This document shows, piece by piece, positions 20,699 through 32,767 of a stretch of DNA of 64,000 nt; the stretch's first letter is position 1, and every line of letters starts with the position of its first letter. A program made the translations under genes and the position numbers. The notes beneath the pieces were generated by a model, which saw only the letters and a list, made by a program, of their open reading frames with translations, did not search any database and was not told the origin of the DNA. Source of the DNA: Ciona savignyi (lineage: Eukaryota > Chordata > Ascidiacea > Phlebobranchia > Cionidae); contig CH003304.1 of NCBI GenBank assembly GCA_000149265.1, positions 469,070 through 533,069 of the forward strand. The letters run 5' to 3'.

Positions 20699-23434
20699 CT
20701 ACAACAGCATAGTGCAGAGATCGCGTGTGGGAAAAGCGCTCCCTTCTGGGTGGTTTTGTATTCCGCTGCTGCTGACATCTTTAACTCGAAGCAACACCGC
20801 TGAGTAGCCTGAAACCCAACTTGGGTAGTGTGGCCGCCATTTTCCGTTGTAGGCTTGCTGGCCTGAGCTCGTGAACATTTTATTGATCTGCAGAATTGAG
20901 ATGGTATAAGATTATCATGTCTAAGCTTGATCAAGAAAGTGCAAGAGGGTGTTACCACATACGCAATGGTCAGGTTATTTTTTTAATATGTTAAGGGTAC
21001 GGTCGCGTGGCAGATGTGTGACCGAATGGTTAATCCGGCCGATACACATACCAACTATAAAAAAACGGTCTTACAGACAAGTCGGTCATGGGATCGAATG
21101 TTAGCCCGAAAAAATAAAAAAATATATGTAAAGGAGCGTTATCACACGATAATCGTCAGATTACTGGTGATATTGCAGAGTGTGCGCATGGTTGAGACGT
21201 TTCTTTAATTTTTAAAGAACCCAATAATTATCTATACGTTCAGTTAATATCCGGTAAATTTCTCGCTCAAAGACACAACTGATTAGCTAGTAATCGGTTT
21301 TGAACCCGTCACTTATAGGTTAAGAGGCGACGCACTAATCCACCAAGATATTCAGTCTGAAATTGATTAACGACGCCAGTGTTGAGTTGTGTGTAGAAAG
21401 TCTTAAATGTGTCATCTACAGACAAGGCGGACAGACCACAATTTATTCCTATAGTATTAAAACTCTTGTTGGCAAAAGTTGGGCTATATTTGAGAGAAAC
21501 ATTTTGTTAAAAATGTTGTTAAAAACCGTTATGTTAAAAAATGTAATGGTTACCTAAAAGGGTTTTCAATTTCGTGTTATCTTAAATTATACGGGTGATT
21601 CAGTTTAGTTTAGTTTATTCATTTTTGGCCCAGTATTAAATAATGGCAAATAAAGCAAAGTCGCCAAATATGTGCATAGTATCAAGTCACATTATCCAGT
21701 CCGACAGATTTAGTCTGGTTGTTAAGTGCGTCACCTTTTAGCCCAAGCGTTGAGGGTACGAAACTGGTCGCTAGCTAGTCAGCTGTGTCTTTGGTTAAGG
21801 CACTTAATGGACATTGCCTGAACCCAGCGGATAAATGTGTTTTACTAAATTGAAGGAACTGAAATAGCTCTGGTAACCGGATGGTGGGCGTGAGGTTTCT
21901 GACGATTGCCCGTGTGTTAACCCCCTGGTTTTCCCATTCATTGTGATAAACGTAAATATCCTATCCTATCAATTAATAAAGCTTAGAATATTGTAATGAA
22001 TATAAACAGGGTTGGCACAAACCGTTGGGTCGAAATTCATCCCGGTCCAACTTTCCGAGTGGATTCCTCTTATATACGTGGCGTTGACGTAATTATGTAC
22101 TTTGTAATACATCTCCCTATTAATTATGTCTAATAACGTTCCACCATATTTTTCGCAGGATTTGTTAGATTGAGCTTTCGTCTGGACGGTTTGAATTCCA
22201 GGAGTAGGCATCCAAATGTAGAGGTTACCATACATTATTCCGTTACCACCTGTCGGGTAAATCCTTTAAATTTCGTTTTAAACGGAATGCTCCAAAATAC
22301 TGCCGAACGGCATAGTTTGCTTGGCTTTTCAGCCCAAAAGCTGTAGAATCGAAACTGCTCGCTAGCTATAATACGTTGTCCTCTGGAAAGCACTTAGCGG
22401 ACGATCTCTGGAACCAATGGATTATTGGTTGTTAAATAATCTTAAAAACGACTTAATTAAATATATCACACAGTAATAGTTCGGGTAACTTTATAGTGGA
22501 CACGAAGAAAAATCTAATGATTGTCAGTGGTATTCCTCATGTTTAGTGACAAATAAGAATTAAAATATTTTTCCACTACAATGTTAAAACCTTTAATAGT
22601 AAACTTCTAGCTAAAAATAGAATGCTGTATACGAAGCATTCTTACGATTAACATGTATCAACTGTATAAAAAATGCCATGATAACCAGCCGATAAGAACT
22701 TGAAACCCAGCCCGGTAAGAAAATAAACATACAAAAAAGTCTTATCTTTGAGCGGGTATTGTTTAATAGGACTTAAACTAGTATAATAAACTAACGCTCT
22801 ATACTAACCTGAGTAAAACACCCAATTCATAACAAGATCCACATTCCAGCCTGAGGACTGGTCAGTTCGCTCCAATTCCATATTAAACCCGTGGATAAAA
22901 ATGTGGGTGACTGTTACTTTAAATGTGTGTGGCAAAGATGGATCACGAGTTCTTACTGTAGCTTTAACAAAAATAGGTACAGACGTCATACACAACCTGT
23001 AAGCGATGAATGCCCTTGTCTTTGGGGAATTCGAGGGAAATTTTAGATCAAGGCCTCCGCCGGTGGAAGTCGGTAGCTCTGTTATAAAAGAGGAGTTAAA
23101 AATACAGATAGAAAATTGTCGTATGGCCGAATGGTTACCACGATCGAATCATATATGGAATTCTGTTCATAAAAGTTTTTGGCGATTTTAAATAAAGGCA
23201 TACAAAAAAACGTGCATTTAACCAAAAACCATACTTTATTTTACATAACATAATCTTGTTTATCCCCGTGAATGGGAAAACGCGAGGGGCGTTAACACAC
23301 AAATTTAATTCTCTGTGGCAGTTTTGTATACAGTTATAGACCCTCGTGTACTGTTACTTTATACAAAATTAAACCTTACCTGGTGCAGCAATGTTTAAAC
23401 CCCATGCAATAACCAACAAGCGAACAAGGTTCAT
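20699..23434 (-). CDS. secreted C-type-lectin-like protein, copy 2 (appears intact)
   Basis: Exons 23380-23434 (55 nt), 22809-23078 (270), 22023-22249 (227), 20699-20887 (189, ends TAG); phases 1, 1, 0; 246 residues with no stop. Residues 1-~17: signal peptide. Residues 19-108: beta-rich domain I do not recognise, with one Cys (48) and GWNVDLVMNWVFY near its end. Residues ~115-246: CTLD with YIWMPTPG, KSCEKYGGTLLDI (Cys140), a NAT sequon at 164, SESWTGMN, the MFTSSGQQAYNGKW region and a C-terminal DLCTMLL (Cys242). Cys140 and Cys242 fit the outer CTLD disulfide; the inner pair and the EPN/QPD and WND calcium-sugar motifs are absent. Likely secreted, not membrane-bound. Exon 4 is of the HYPSWVSGYSAV type shared with copy 3. 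Ligand and role unknown. Confidence 0.8.
20995..21115 (+). repeat. SINE-B copy in lectin copy 2 intron 3
   Basis: Begins near GTGACCGAATGGTTAATCCG and contains CATGGGATCGAATG. Orthologous copy in unit 3 at about 26835-26955. Confidence 0.65.
21120..21350 (-). repeat. SINE-A copy (-) in lectin copy 2 intron 3
   Basis: Tail side lacks the CTATCC repeat and is joined to the SINE-B before it. The head side ends CGACGCACTAATCCACCAAG. Orthologous to 26990-27195, 54370-54572 and 62875-63095. Confidence 0.7.
21705..21968 (+). repeat. SINE-A copy (+) in lectin copy 2 intron 3
   Basis: Head CCGACAGATTTAGTCTGGTT, middle present in shortened form, tail AATATCCTATCCTATC directly before the exon 3 donor side. 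It sits about 55 bp from exon 3. Confidence 0.75.
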
Positions 23435-24813
23435 AATTAAATACCTAACCTACCATGCAACGTACTCTGTAGAACGATAATATATAATCCTTGTCTAACA
23501 TTACACCTTTTTGTTGGAGAAATTGTTTAATACAGCTAGGCCAATAAACAAAAAAAGCATGTCTCATCCCTTTGGTAACTTTTACCAAAATGGTCGATGT
23601 ACTATGCCTTTGAATGATTTATTTTCAGTGGATATACAATGCTGTGCGTATTTAATTTTCTATTATTGGCAGTTTAGTTTATAACTTGTCGAATGTACCT
23701 TGTCTCCGTTCTTCTTTTAAATTCTTTGATAATTACTTCGAACGGTAGATGTCGCGCATGAGCCGCTAAATGCAGCATTTCCCGATGGCCACACTTGGTA
23801 ATTTTTGCAAATATGAAACCGCTTATACGATTCCCCTTTGTCGATCGGGTGACCAAGTGGTTAACGCGACCAATACATATACCAACTATTTAAAAACGGT
23901 ATTAGGAATCAGTTCTGCAAGGATTCTTACTTTACCTCAATAAAAAACTATACGATTTACCATCTGCAGGAAAAAACGTATATATTGTAACCCAGTGGAC
24001 AAAATTTTAAAACTATCATACGACGCATTTTTCCAAACTAAAAAACGTGTTGACTATAGCTTTTTTTACATATACGCCTTATTAATAGGCTATGGTTATA
24101 TCAATTCAAATAAAGACATTTTTTCTGAAGGGTTTTTAAGTGCATGCAATAATTTTAAATATTCCTTTTAAAGGTCTATACCGAGGTGGAAACACTTTTT
24201 GAATCAGGGACCAAAATTAAACCATTCTTAGACTGGCGGACCAAATGATTGAGTCACAGTTTACATACAGTTGTCACTGTTGATAAAAAGATAGAAATAC
24301 GGTACATTACTGTGTAAAAGCAGAAAGCACTGTTTCGTCAAGCGACGCACAGATATAGCTGTGACATCATAGTTTAGCATGTAGCTGTGACATCACAATT
24401 TAGTCTTACAACATGTCGATACATCCGGCGGGCCAGAAAAAAATCCGACAGGCCAAGCCGGATTTGGCCCGTGGGCATGTATGTCAGCAAAAAATTTAAC
24501 ACACAAAAAACTGCTACCGCCTCCAAAAGTTTAATTAAGTTCTTTTTCATTTTCTAACAAAGAAAACAAAATCGTTTACTTATGTTTTATTGTGGTATGG
24601 GAGAATTTATTAGAATGCGAAAAACAAATTAGCTAAAAACAGTCAAAGACCCCAGATAGGTGGGGTAGTTACATTTTTACCATGTTTGGTAAGTGGACTA
24701 ACATTTAACAAAATTGATTGCGTTTTGGAGGCTATGATTGCGAGAAAACAAGACACAGAAAAAATAAATTATATTTTGCGAGCGTATGAAATTTTACCCT
24801 TTAGGTTCGGCCA
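23435..24813. other. upstream region of lectin copy 2 and fragments of decayed transposons
   Basis: 23435-23600 matches the upstream (promoter) region of the other copies. About 23820-23930 resembles a SINE-B. About 24180-24490 looks like the end of a DNA transposon, with a GC-rich inverted motif (GGCGGGCCAGA and GGATTTGGCCCG). 24490-24790 is shared with unit 3 (about 30280-30600). No coding signal. Confidence 0.45.
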
Positions 24814-26269
24814 GTGATATTACCGGGCAATCATAAATTATCTCGCCCCACTGTAGGGTTACCGGAACTTTCGCAGTGTGTTGTGCGTAATATATTGTGT
24901 TTTAGTTTAACAAATAAATTGACTAGGTTCAGGCATCGCCCGTTAATTGTCTTGCCTAAGTACACAAACGATTACACAGCGTCTAGTTTCGATTCTGCAA
25001 AATGTCGGCCATTTGCAGATTAACCATTCGTTCACACTTCCGTTACATTTTTTACTGGGATATGTTTCGAACCCATAATATGGCCTATGCTACATTATAA
25101 TATGGCCCACATACAAAACAATACAAAAAGTCAGTTAATGCAAATTTGTAGAGAGACCAATGTATAAAACCACCTTTTGTTAACTGATGAGATGATTTTT
25201 TTAAGTTTCCTGGCTTTAAAAGCTTATTTCGCCAACAAAACGTAATTCAATTATGCTAACAAATTAAAATTTACCAATATCTCTTAATTTAAGTATGTTA
25301 CCTAATTAAATACAACTTAAGACGATAGGGCCAACTAACTAAGCAACCTAACTTAATAAGGACATCAAAATCCCCTAAAAATGTATCTCATTCTAAAAGG
25401 TTATATTACATCCACTACGTGCGTAACACACCTTTTACGCTAATTCTAAGAAAATGTTCTAGTTCTGCAAATTCTGCGCCAATGCAGGTTGGCCATTTGC
25501 GCCATCTAGCGACTAACGTAAAGCAAAACAAGTATAGTTTAGTTTATTTTTTATTTTCAAAAAAACTTGTGACGATGCTTTCGGAAACTTGTGTATATGA
25601 ATATATTGTGTATATACTATATATGTTTAACAAGTAATTTTAGATTTTTAAGTTAATGTACACATTTTTAGATTCCTTAAGACCTGTCAGATTACCGCTC
25701 TCCCACCACCGGATATCCGTAGGTATTGCAGTGCGTTGTGTTTGAAACGTAATTACAGTTTGAGCACATTTATTAGGTTCAGGCGATTTTGCTAGTAAAT
25801 ATATTCTATCCTATCCCCTAGCCATTTTTTGAAAAAGTGATGTCGTCGTACTGGTTGCAAAAGAACACAACAACACTCTGTAAAAAGCCATTAAACGACG
25901 CAATCGTACACAATGGAGTTTGGTAACTTAGCGATTGGCATTGGAAAAAAGACAAATCAACACTCCTCGTGCGTATCTATTCACAGGGATACAACATGCA
26001 TATCCTATAGGTAGCTATATCCTCAGCGTTATTTACTGAAAAGTTGACATTCTCAAATAATATACATTAATTGGGATTATTAATACCGAAAAACTAAAGG
26101 AACAATAATAATAATTTTTTTTTATACAGTTGGCAGTGTTTCGGTGTCTAGGTGACTATTACAAAACGCGAGGGTTTAAAACGCGTTGAGAACAAGGCAA
26201 AATTAGTCTTTACCGGTTGGTTCTCTACTATCATTCTTTTACGTTGTTGCCTTTTTTGTGTTATTTTTT

Positions 26270-26540
26270 TTAAGTAAGCTAGGATTTGAACCATGATGGG
26301 CTCGTCGCCAAGCCCGGTTCTCTGTATTGAAAAAGTTAAATGAATCAATTGCGTTAACCATTCAGCTATGGGACCGTAATGTTCCCTACAAATTTTTTTT
26401 TTTTTTTTTTTTTTAATTTTTTTTTTACCGAGCCAAGTTTCGAACCCATAATGTGATCGTTACTCGGACCGTTTTTGTATTGTAGTCGGTATATGTATCG
26501 GTCGCGTTAACCATTTGGCCACACGACCGTACAATGTTCC
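26270..26540 (-). repeat. two SINE-B copies downstream of lectin copy 3
   Basis: Copies at ~26270-26385 and ~26420-26540, separated by a long T run at 26391-26427. The second has TTTCGAACCCATAATGTGAT and CGTTAACCATTTGGCCACAC and ends at the stop codon of exon 4. Unit 2 carries only one copy here. Confidence 0.7.
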
Positions 26541-29500
26541 CTACAACAGCATAGTGCAGAGATCGCGTGTGGGAAAAGCGCTCCCTTCTGGGTGGTTTTG
26601 TATTCCGCTGCTGCTGACATCTTTAACTCGAAGCAACACCGCTGAGTAGCCTGAAACCCAACTTGGGTAGTGTGGCCGCCATTTTCCGTTGTAGGCTTGC
26701 TGGCCTGAGCTCGTCAACATTTTATTGATCTGCAGAATTGAGATGGTATAAGATTATCATGTCTAAGCTTGATCAAGATAGTGCAAGAGGGTGTTACCAC
26801 ATACGCAATGGTCAGGTTATTTTTTTAATATGTTAAGGGTACGGTCGCGTGGCAGATGTGTGACCGAATGGTTAATCCGGCCGATACACATACCAACTAT
26901 AAAAAAAACGGTCTTACAGACAAGTCGGTCATGGGATCGAATGTTAGCCCGAAAAAAATAAAAAAAATATGTAAAGGAGCGTTATCACACGATAATCGTC
27001 AGATTACTGGTGATATTGCAGAGTGTGCGCATGGTTGAGACGTTTCTTTAATTTTTAAAGAACCCAATAATTATCTATAGGTTCAGTTAATATCCGGTAA
27101 ATTTCTCGCTCAAAGACACAACTGATTAGCTAGTAATCGGTTTTGAACCCGTCGCTTATAGGTTAAGAGGCGACGCACTAATCCACCAAGATATTCAGTC
27201 TGAAATTGATTAACGACGCCACCAGTGTTGAGTTGTGTGTAGAAATTCTTAAATGTGTCTTTAACAAATAAGGCGGTCAAACATATCACAACTTATTGCT
27301 ATAGTATTAAAACTCTTGTTGGCAGAAGTTAGGCTATATTTGAGAGAAACATTTTGTTAAAAATGTTGTTAAAAACCGTTATGTTAAAAAATGTAATGGT
27401 TACCGGAACGGTTTTTCAATTACATGTTATCTTAAATTATATGGGTGATAAACTTTAGTTTAGTTTATTCATTTGTGGCCTAGTAGGCTATTTAATAATG
27501 GCAAATAAAGCAAAAGTCGCCAAATATACGCATACTAACAAGTCACATTATCAAGTCCGACAGATTTAGTCTGGTTGTTAAGTGCTTCACTTTTTAGCCC
27601 AAGGGTTAAGGGTGCAAAACTGGTCGCTAGCTAGTCGGCTGTGTCCTTGGGCAAGGTACTTACCGGACATTGCTTGAACCCAGCGGATAAATGGGTTTTA
27701 CCAAATTGAAGGAACGTCTCAATCAGACGCAACACACTGCAATAGCTTCGGTAACCCGACGGTAGGCGCGAGGTGATTTAATGATTGCTTATGTGTTAAC
27801 CTCCATGGTTTTTCCATTCACGGCGATAAACATGAATATAGACCCTATCCTATCATATCCATTGATAAAGCTTATAATATAGTAATGAATATAAACAGGG
27901 TTGGCACAAACCCCTTGGTCGAAATTCATCCCAGTCCAACTTTCCGAGTGGGCTCCTCTTATATACGTGGCGTTGACGTAATTATGCACTTTGTAATACA
28001 TCTCCCTATTCATAATGTCTAATAACGTTCCACCTAATTTGTCGCAGGATTTTTTAGATTGAGCTTTCGTCTGGACGGTTTGAATTCCAGGAGTGGGCAT
28101 CCAAATGTAAAGGTTACCATACATTATTCCGTTACCACCTGTCAAAATAAATCCTTTAATCTTCATTCAAAATCAAATGTCCCGTGTTCCTGTCGAACGG
28201 CATCATTCGCTTTGCCGTCAGCCCAAAGGTCGTAGGATTGAAACTGCTTGCTAGCTAATACGTTGTCCTATGGAAAGCACTTAGCGGACGATCTCTGGAA
28301 CCAATGGATTATTGGTTGGTACTAAGTCTGAAAGAACGGCTGATTTAAATACTACACACAGAAATAGGTCCGGTAACTTTGTGGTGGACACGAAGAAAAA
28401 TCCGATGATTGTCAGTTCCTTCTGTTTAGTCTTAAATAAGAATTAAAATATTTTTTCACCTAAATGTTAAAACCTCTAATAGTAAACTTTTAGCTTAAAA
28501 TAGAATGCTGTATACGAAGCAGTCTTACCATTAACATGTATTAACTGTATAAAAAACGCCCTTAATGACCTGCCGATACGAGTTCCAAACCCAGCCCGGT
28601 AAAAAAATAAACATTCAAAAAAGTCTTTGAGCGGGTATTGTTTAATAGGACTTCAACTAGTATATTATACTAAAGCCCCATACTAACCTGAGTAAAATAC
28701 CCAATTCATAACAAGATCCACATTCCAGCCTGAGGACTGGTCAGTTCGCTGCAATTCCATATTAAACCCGTGGATAAAAATGTCGGTGACCGTTACTTTA
28801 AATGTGTGTGGCAAAGATGGATCACGAGTCCTTACTGTGGCTTTAACAAAAATTGGTACAGACGTCATACACAACTCGTAAGCAATGAATGCCCTTGTCT
28901 TTGGGGAATTCGAGGGAAATTTTAGATCAAGGTCTCCGCCGGTGGAAGCCGGTAGCTCTGGTATAATTAAGAAGTTCAAAATTTAGATATCTTGGATTTC
29001 GTTCAAAAAGGGTCTGGGTGGCGTTTTCATCGTAAGGTCAAACCTAACTCGGTAAAAATGGGAAAACCTTGGGAGTTAACACATGGACAATCGTCAGATT
29101 ACCTCGCGCCCACCATAGGTTACCGCAGTTATTGCAGTATGTTGTGTATGATTCACATGTTCCTTTAATTTAGCAGAACCCATTAAATGGGCTAATGCAA
29201 GGCCCGTTGAGTGCAATACCATAGAATACAACCTAATAGCTACCGACCAGTTTCGTGCCTAATAATTAAGCTATGCGGTCGGTCTAATGTAATCTACATA
29301 ATTTTCGACTAAAAAGATATTAGTAACACGTCGATCACGGATTTGTTATTTAGCCTGTTTAAAAGTCTTATAATAGACGGTCGTGTGTATGAATGGTTAT
29401 CGGAATCGATTTATGTACTGCATACATTTTAAAACACGAACATCGTAACAAGGCCAATGCATGCTTAAAACTTAGCCGATAAAAGCATACAAAAAACGTG

Positions 29501-29720
29501 TATTTAACCAAAAAACGTACTTTATTTTACATAACATAATCTTGTTTACCCCCGTGAATGGGAAAATGCGGGGGGCGTTAACACACAAATTTAGTTCTCT
29601 GCGGCAGTTTTGTATACAGTTATAGACCCTCGTGTACTGTTACTTTATACAAAATTAAACCTTACCTGATGCAGCAATGTTTAAACCCCATGCAATAACC
29701 AACAAGCGAACAAGGTTCAT
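26541..29720 (-). CDS. secreted C-type-lectin-like protein, copy 3 (appears intact)
   Basis: Exons 29666-29720 (55 nt), 28688-28957 (270), 27912-28138 (227), 26541-26729 (189, ends TAG), same phases as copy 2 and no stop: 246 residues. It is the most diverged copy. The signal peptide ends AAS, exon 2 reads ELPASTGGDLDLKFP and VTDIFIHG, exon 3 reads SKKSCDKLGGTLLDIMN, GAHSESWTGMN and FDQG. Framework residues of the CTLD (Cys140, Gly144-145, Trp176, Gly178, Trp201, Cys242) are kept. Exon 4 is nearly identical to copy 2. Changes that keep the frame and framework suggest selection as protein, but no substitution-rate test could be run. Confidence 0.8.
26990..27195 (-). repeat. SINE-A copy (-) in lectin copy 3 intron 3
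   Basis: Orthologous to the copy at 21120-21350, with head CGACGCACTAATCCACCAAG. Preceded by a SINE-B at ~26835-26955. Confidence 0.65.
27555..27860 (+). repeat. SINE-A copy (+) in lectin copy 3 intron 3
   Basis: Full body including AACACACTGCAATAGCTTCG and a CTATCCTATC tail. This is the longest version at this position among the units. Confidence 0.75.
29030..29280 (-). repeat. SINE-A copy (-) in lectin copy 3 intron 1
   Basis: Tail side GGGAAAACCTTGGGAGTTAA, then body with ATTGCAGTATGTTGTGTATG. It is followed by a SINE-B-like remnant to ~29480. Present only in copy 3, which makes its intron 1 longer (~708 bp against ~300). Confidence 0.65.
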
Positions 29721-29783
29721 AATTATTCTTTAAAACTAAGGCAAATACCTAACCTAACATGCAACGTACTCTGTAGAACGGTA

Positions 29784-29790
29784 ATTTATA
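29784..29790 (-). promoter_or_regulatory. TATA-box candidate, lectin copy 3
   Basis: Minus strand reads GATTATAAATTACC upstream of the ATG, in a block conserved across all copies. Distance to the ATG is larger than in other copies because of a short insertion (TTCTTTAAAACTAAGGC). Confidence 0.45.
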
Positions 29791-31622
29791 ATCCTTGTCT
29801 AACATTACACCTTTTTGTCGAAGAAATTGTTTAATGCAGCTTGACCAATAAACAAAACATCTATCTCAACCCTTTGGTAACTTTTACCAAAATGGTCGAT
29901 GTACTAAAGAGGCAATCATCATCCTGGTATATTAACGTAGTTAATTATCGAAGTTACCAGATATATATATGGCAAAACCGCTACGTAGATACTAAATCAG
30001 CTTGCAGTGTGAACTAGACCATTGGTCTTTATAAATTAGCCTACCTTAATCATAATGTTGCAAGTCACGTCTGCGGGCGTTTCCCCACGATTTATAGTTT
30101 CCTGCGTGATGTAACTATTATTGTGCTTTTGCTTATAATTAATCTACTTACTGTTGCGCTAGATAATTATATTCACTACATTTACTGACATTGGCTTGGA
30201 ATTATCCATTTTTAGTGGATATTCAATCAACTGCTGGGTGCCTGACAAGCCCAACTAATGATTTATGTTATGTTCGACGAAATGTGTTATATTTTATATA
30301 TTAGCAAAAATAAAACAAACAAAAGCTGCTGCCGCCTCTTAAAGTTCAATAAAATTACAATTTTCCCTTTTTCACAAAGAAAAAAATCACTTATGTTTTT
30401 TTGCGGTTTGGGGCATTTATTAGATGCAAAAATTCATATTGGCTTAAACAGCCAAAAATTCGGTGATCACCACCCCAGATAGGTTACATTTTTACCATCT
30501 GTTGTAAGTGGACTAACATTTCACACAATTTATTACGTTGGGGGCTATGATTGCTAGAAAACAAAACCAGAAAAACAAATTTTATTTTGCTAGTATATGA
30601 TATTTCACACTATACTTAAGGTTTCGGCATGTCCAGTGGTCCCATCAAAGGGCAATCATAAATTATCTCGCCCCAATAAGGGTTACCGGAGCTTTCACTG
30701 TGTGTTGTGCGTAATATATTGAGTTTTAGTTATCGACTAGGTTCAGGCAACGCCCGTTAATTGTCTTGCCTAAGTACACAAACGATGAGACAGCATCTAG
30801 TTTCGATTCTGCAACATGTCGGCCATTTGCAGATTAACCATTCGTTCACACCACCGTTACATTTTTTACTGGGATAAGTTTCCAACCCATGATGGGCTTG
30901 TCACCAAGACCACAAGAATCAATCTCGTTAATTAAGTGGACAGGAGACCGTTCCATAGTTTACGAATATTCAGTCGCGCACCAAGTTATGAATGACGGTA
31001 ACCACCAACTCTCGCGGCCATTTTGTGGAACAAAACTCCAAATTTCATTCGTCACTCTGATTGAACTTACAACCTTTTTTTGTTTTAAAGATCTTTGCAT
31101 AATTGTGGATTCATGGCCTAATCAGAAATCTTAAACACCAGTGACCAACTTGTTAGTCCGTAGAGCCCGGTGGTCGCCAAAAACTTATGTGACGTAGGTC
31201 TATCTCTGCCAAGATGGTTATGACTTTGGATAAGACGATTAGTAGTGTGGATGAATGGGTAAAACAAAAGGTTACGATAATATATCGGCCAGCTCAACAC
31301 ACTGCAATACCTCTGAAGCTCCGACTGTGGACAAGGGGTAATCTGACAACTGCCGGTGTGATGACGTTTATTACATATTGTCGCGACATCCTAACAATTG
31401 CCCATGTGACAACGTCGGCCGCGTCTCCCCACATGAGTAGATAAAGAATCTTGAGATTAGAAAAGAAAAAAGGCATGTATCAAACAATTTTAAGCAAACA
31501 AATTTCCTAGATATTATCTAAAGGATATTATGTAGGCTGATACTTTAGTTTACTTGTTAACTTTTTATCATAATATGGCCTATGCTACATTATAACATGG
31601 CCCACACACAAAACAATACAAA

Positions 31623-31942
31623 CAGGGCCGGTTTTAGGCCGATTTGACCGATTAGATCAAATTGGGCCCCGCACCTTGAAGGGGCCCCGCGCTAGCGGGG
31701 GGTCTTCCTGTATTACGAGGTTTAAAATACTTTTGAAACGTTAAATAAAAAGTGAAATGATATTCTTTCTCATAATATCAATTTGTTACATCTGAACTAA
31801 GTCAAATTTATATTTCTGTGTCTGCCTGTTACGTCATAATGAATATGGTTGATATATAAACACCCATCAATTTTGCTATGAACAGTAGGGGCCCCGCCAT
31901 CACATTTCGAATTGGGCCCCGCGGTTCCTAGCACCGGCCCTG
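31623..31942. mobile_element. hAT-type MITE
   Basis: Ends are inverted copies, CAGGGCCGGTTTTAGG at left and CAGGGCCGGTGCTAGG when the right end is read inward. It is flanked by the 8-bp direct repeat AATACAAA (31615-31622 and 31943-31950). Other units have a single AATACAAA here, so this is a clean insertion after unit duplication. 320 bp with no coding capacity; terminal CAGGG and an 8-bp duplication point to the hAT superfamily. Confidence 0.88.
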
Positions 31943-32767
31943 AATACAAAAAGTCAGTTAATGCAAATCTGTAGAGAAAACAATGTATAAAACCACCTTT
32001 TGTTAACTGATCAGATGATTTTTTTAAGTTTCCTGGCTTTAAAAGCTTATTTCGCCTACAAAACGTAACTCAATTTTGCTAAATAATTAAAATTTAACAA
32101 TATCTCTTAATTTAAGTCTGTAACCTAATTAAATACAACTTAAGACGATAGGGCCAACTAACTAAGCAACCTAACTTAATAAGGACATCAAAATCCCCTA
32201 AAAATGTATCTCATTCTAAAAAAAGGTTATATTACATCCACTACGTATTAAGCAATTCACACCTACGCATCCATTACTACTACAAATGATACGGCGAAAT
32301 GACCCCAAATGCGTAACACACCTTTTACGCTAATTCTAAGAAGATGTTCTAGTTCTGCAAATTCTGCGCCAATGCAGGCTGGCCATTTGCGCCATCTAGC
32401 GACTGACGTTAAGCAAAACTGCTTTACGTTTAGTTTTGTTTGATATGTTTTTTATTACACTTGTGACGACGCTTTTGGACACTTGTGACTATATATATGT
32501 TTCAACAAGTATTTAAAGATTTTAAAATTAAAAAAGGGTAAATTAATGTACCCATCTTTAAATTCCTTAAGACCAGTCCGATTACCGCGCTCACCCTTAC
32601 CGGATTTCCAGAGCGAATGCACAGCGTTGTGTTTGATATGTAATTTCAGTTTTAGCACATTTAATATGTTCAGGCGATGTCCTCTAAGTGCCATGCCCAA
32701 TTTAAGATCCTGTAACCCTTCACTTAAAAGCGACGAACTAAGCCAAAAGGTATTCTTGCGGGTAAAC

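Larger units (their letters stand above)
19187..25075. repeat. tandem array unit 2 (~5.9 kb)
   Basis: Contents: AT-rich block ~19187-19900; old SINE-A (-) fragment ~19975-20130; noncoding ~20130-20590; SINE-B (-) ~20590-20698; lectin copy 2 (20699-23434); then diverged DNA to 25075. It lacks the ~3 kb block with three SINE-A copies found in units 1, 4, 5 and 6. Its right end is shortened: the unit-end SINE and the first block of unit 3 are missing. Confidence 0.85.
25076..31444. repeat. tandem array unit 3 (~6.4 kb)
   Basis: Starts abruptly at CATAATATGGCCTATGCTAC, about 130 bp inside the usual unit start. Contents mirror unit 2: AT-rich block, old SINE-A (-) fragment ~25675-25815, SINE-B pair ~26270-26540, lectin copy 3 (26541-29720), upstream block, unit-end SINE. 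Units 2 and 3 are each other's closest relatives in layout. Confidence 0.85.
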
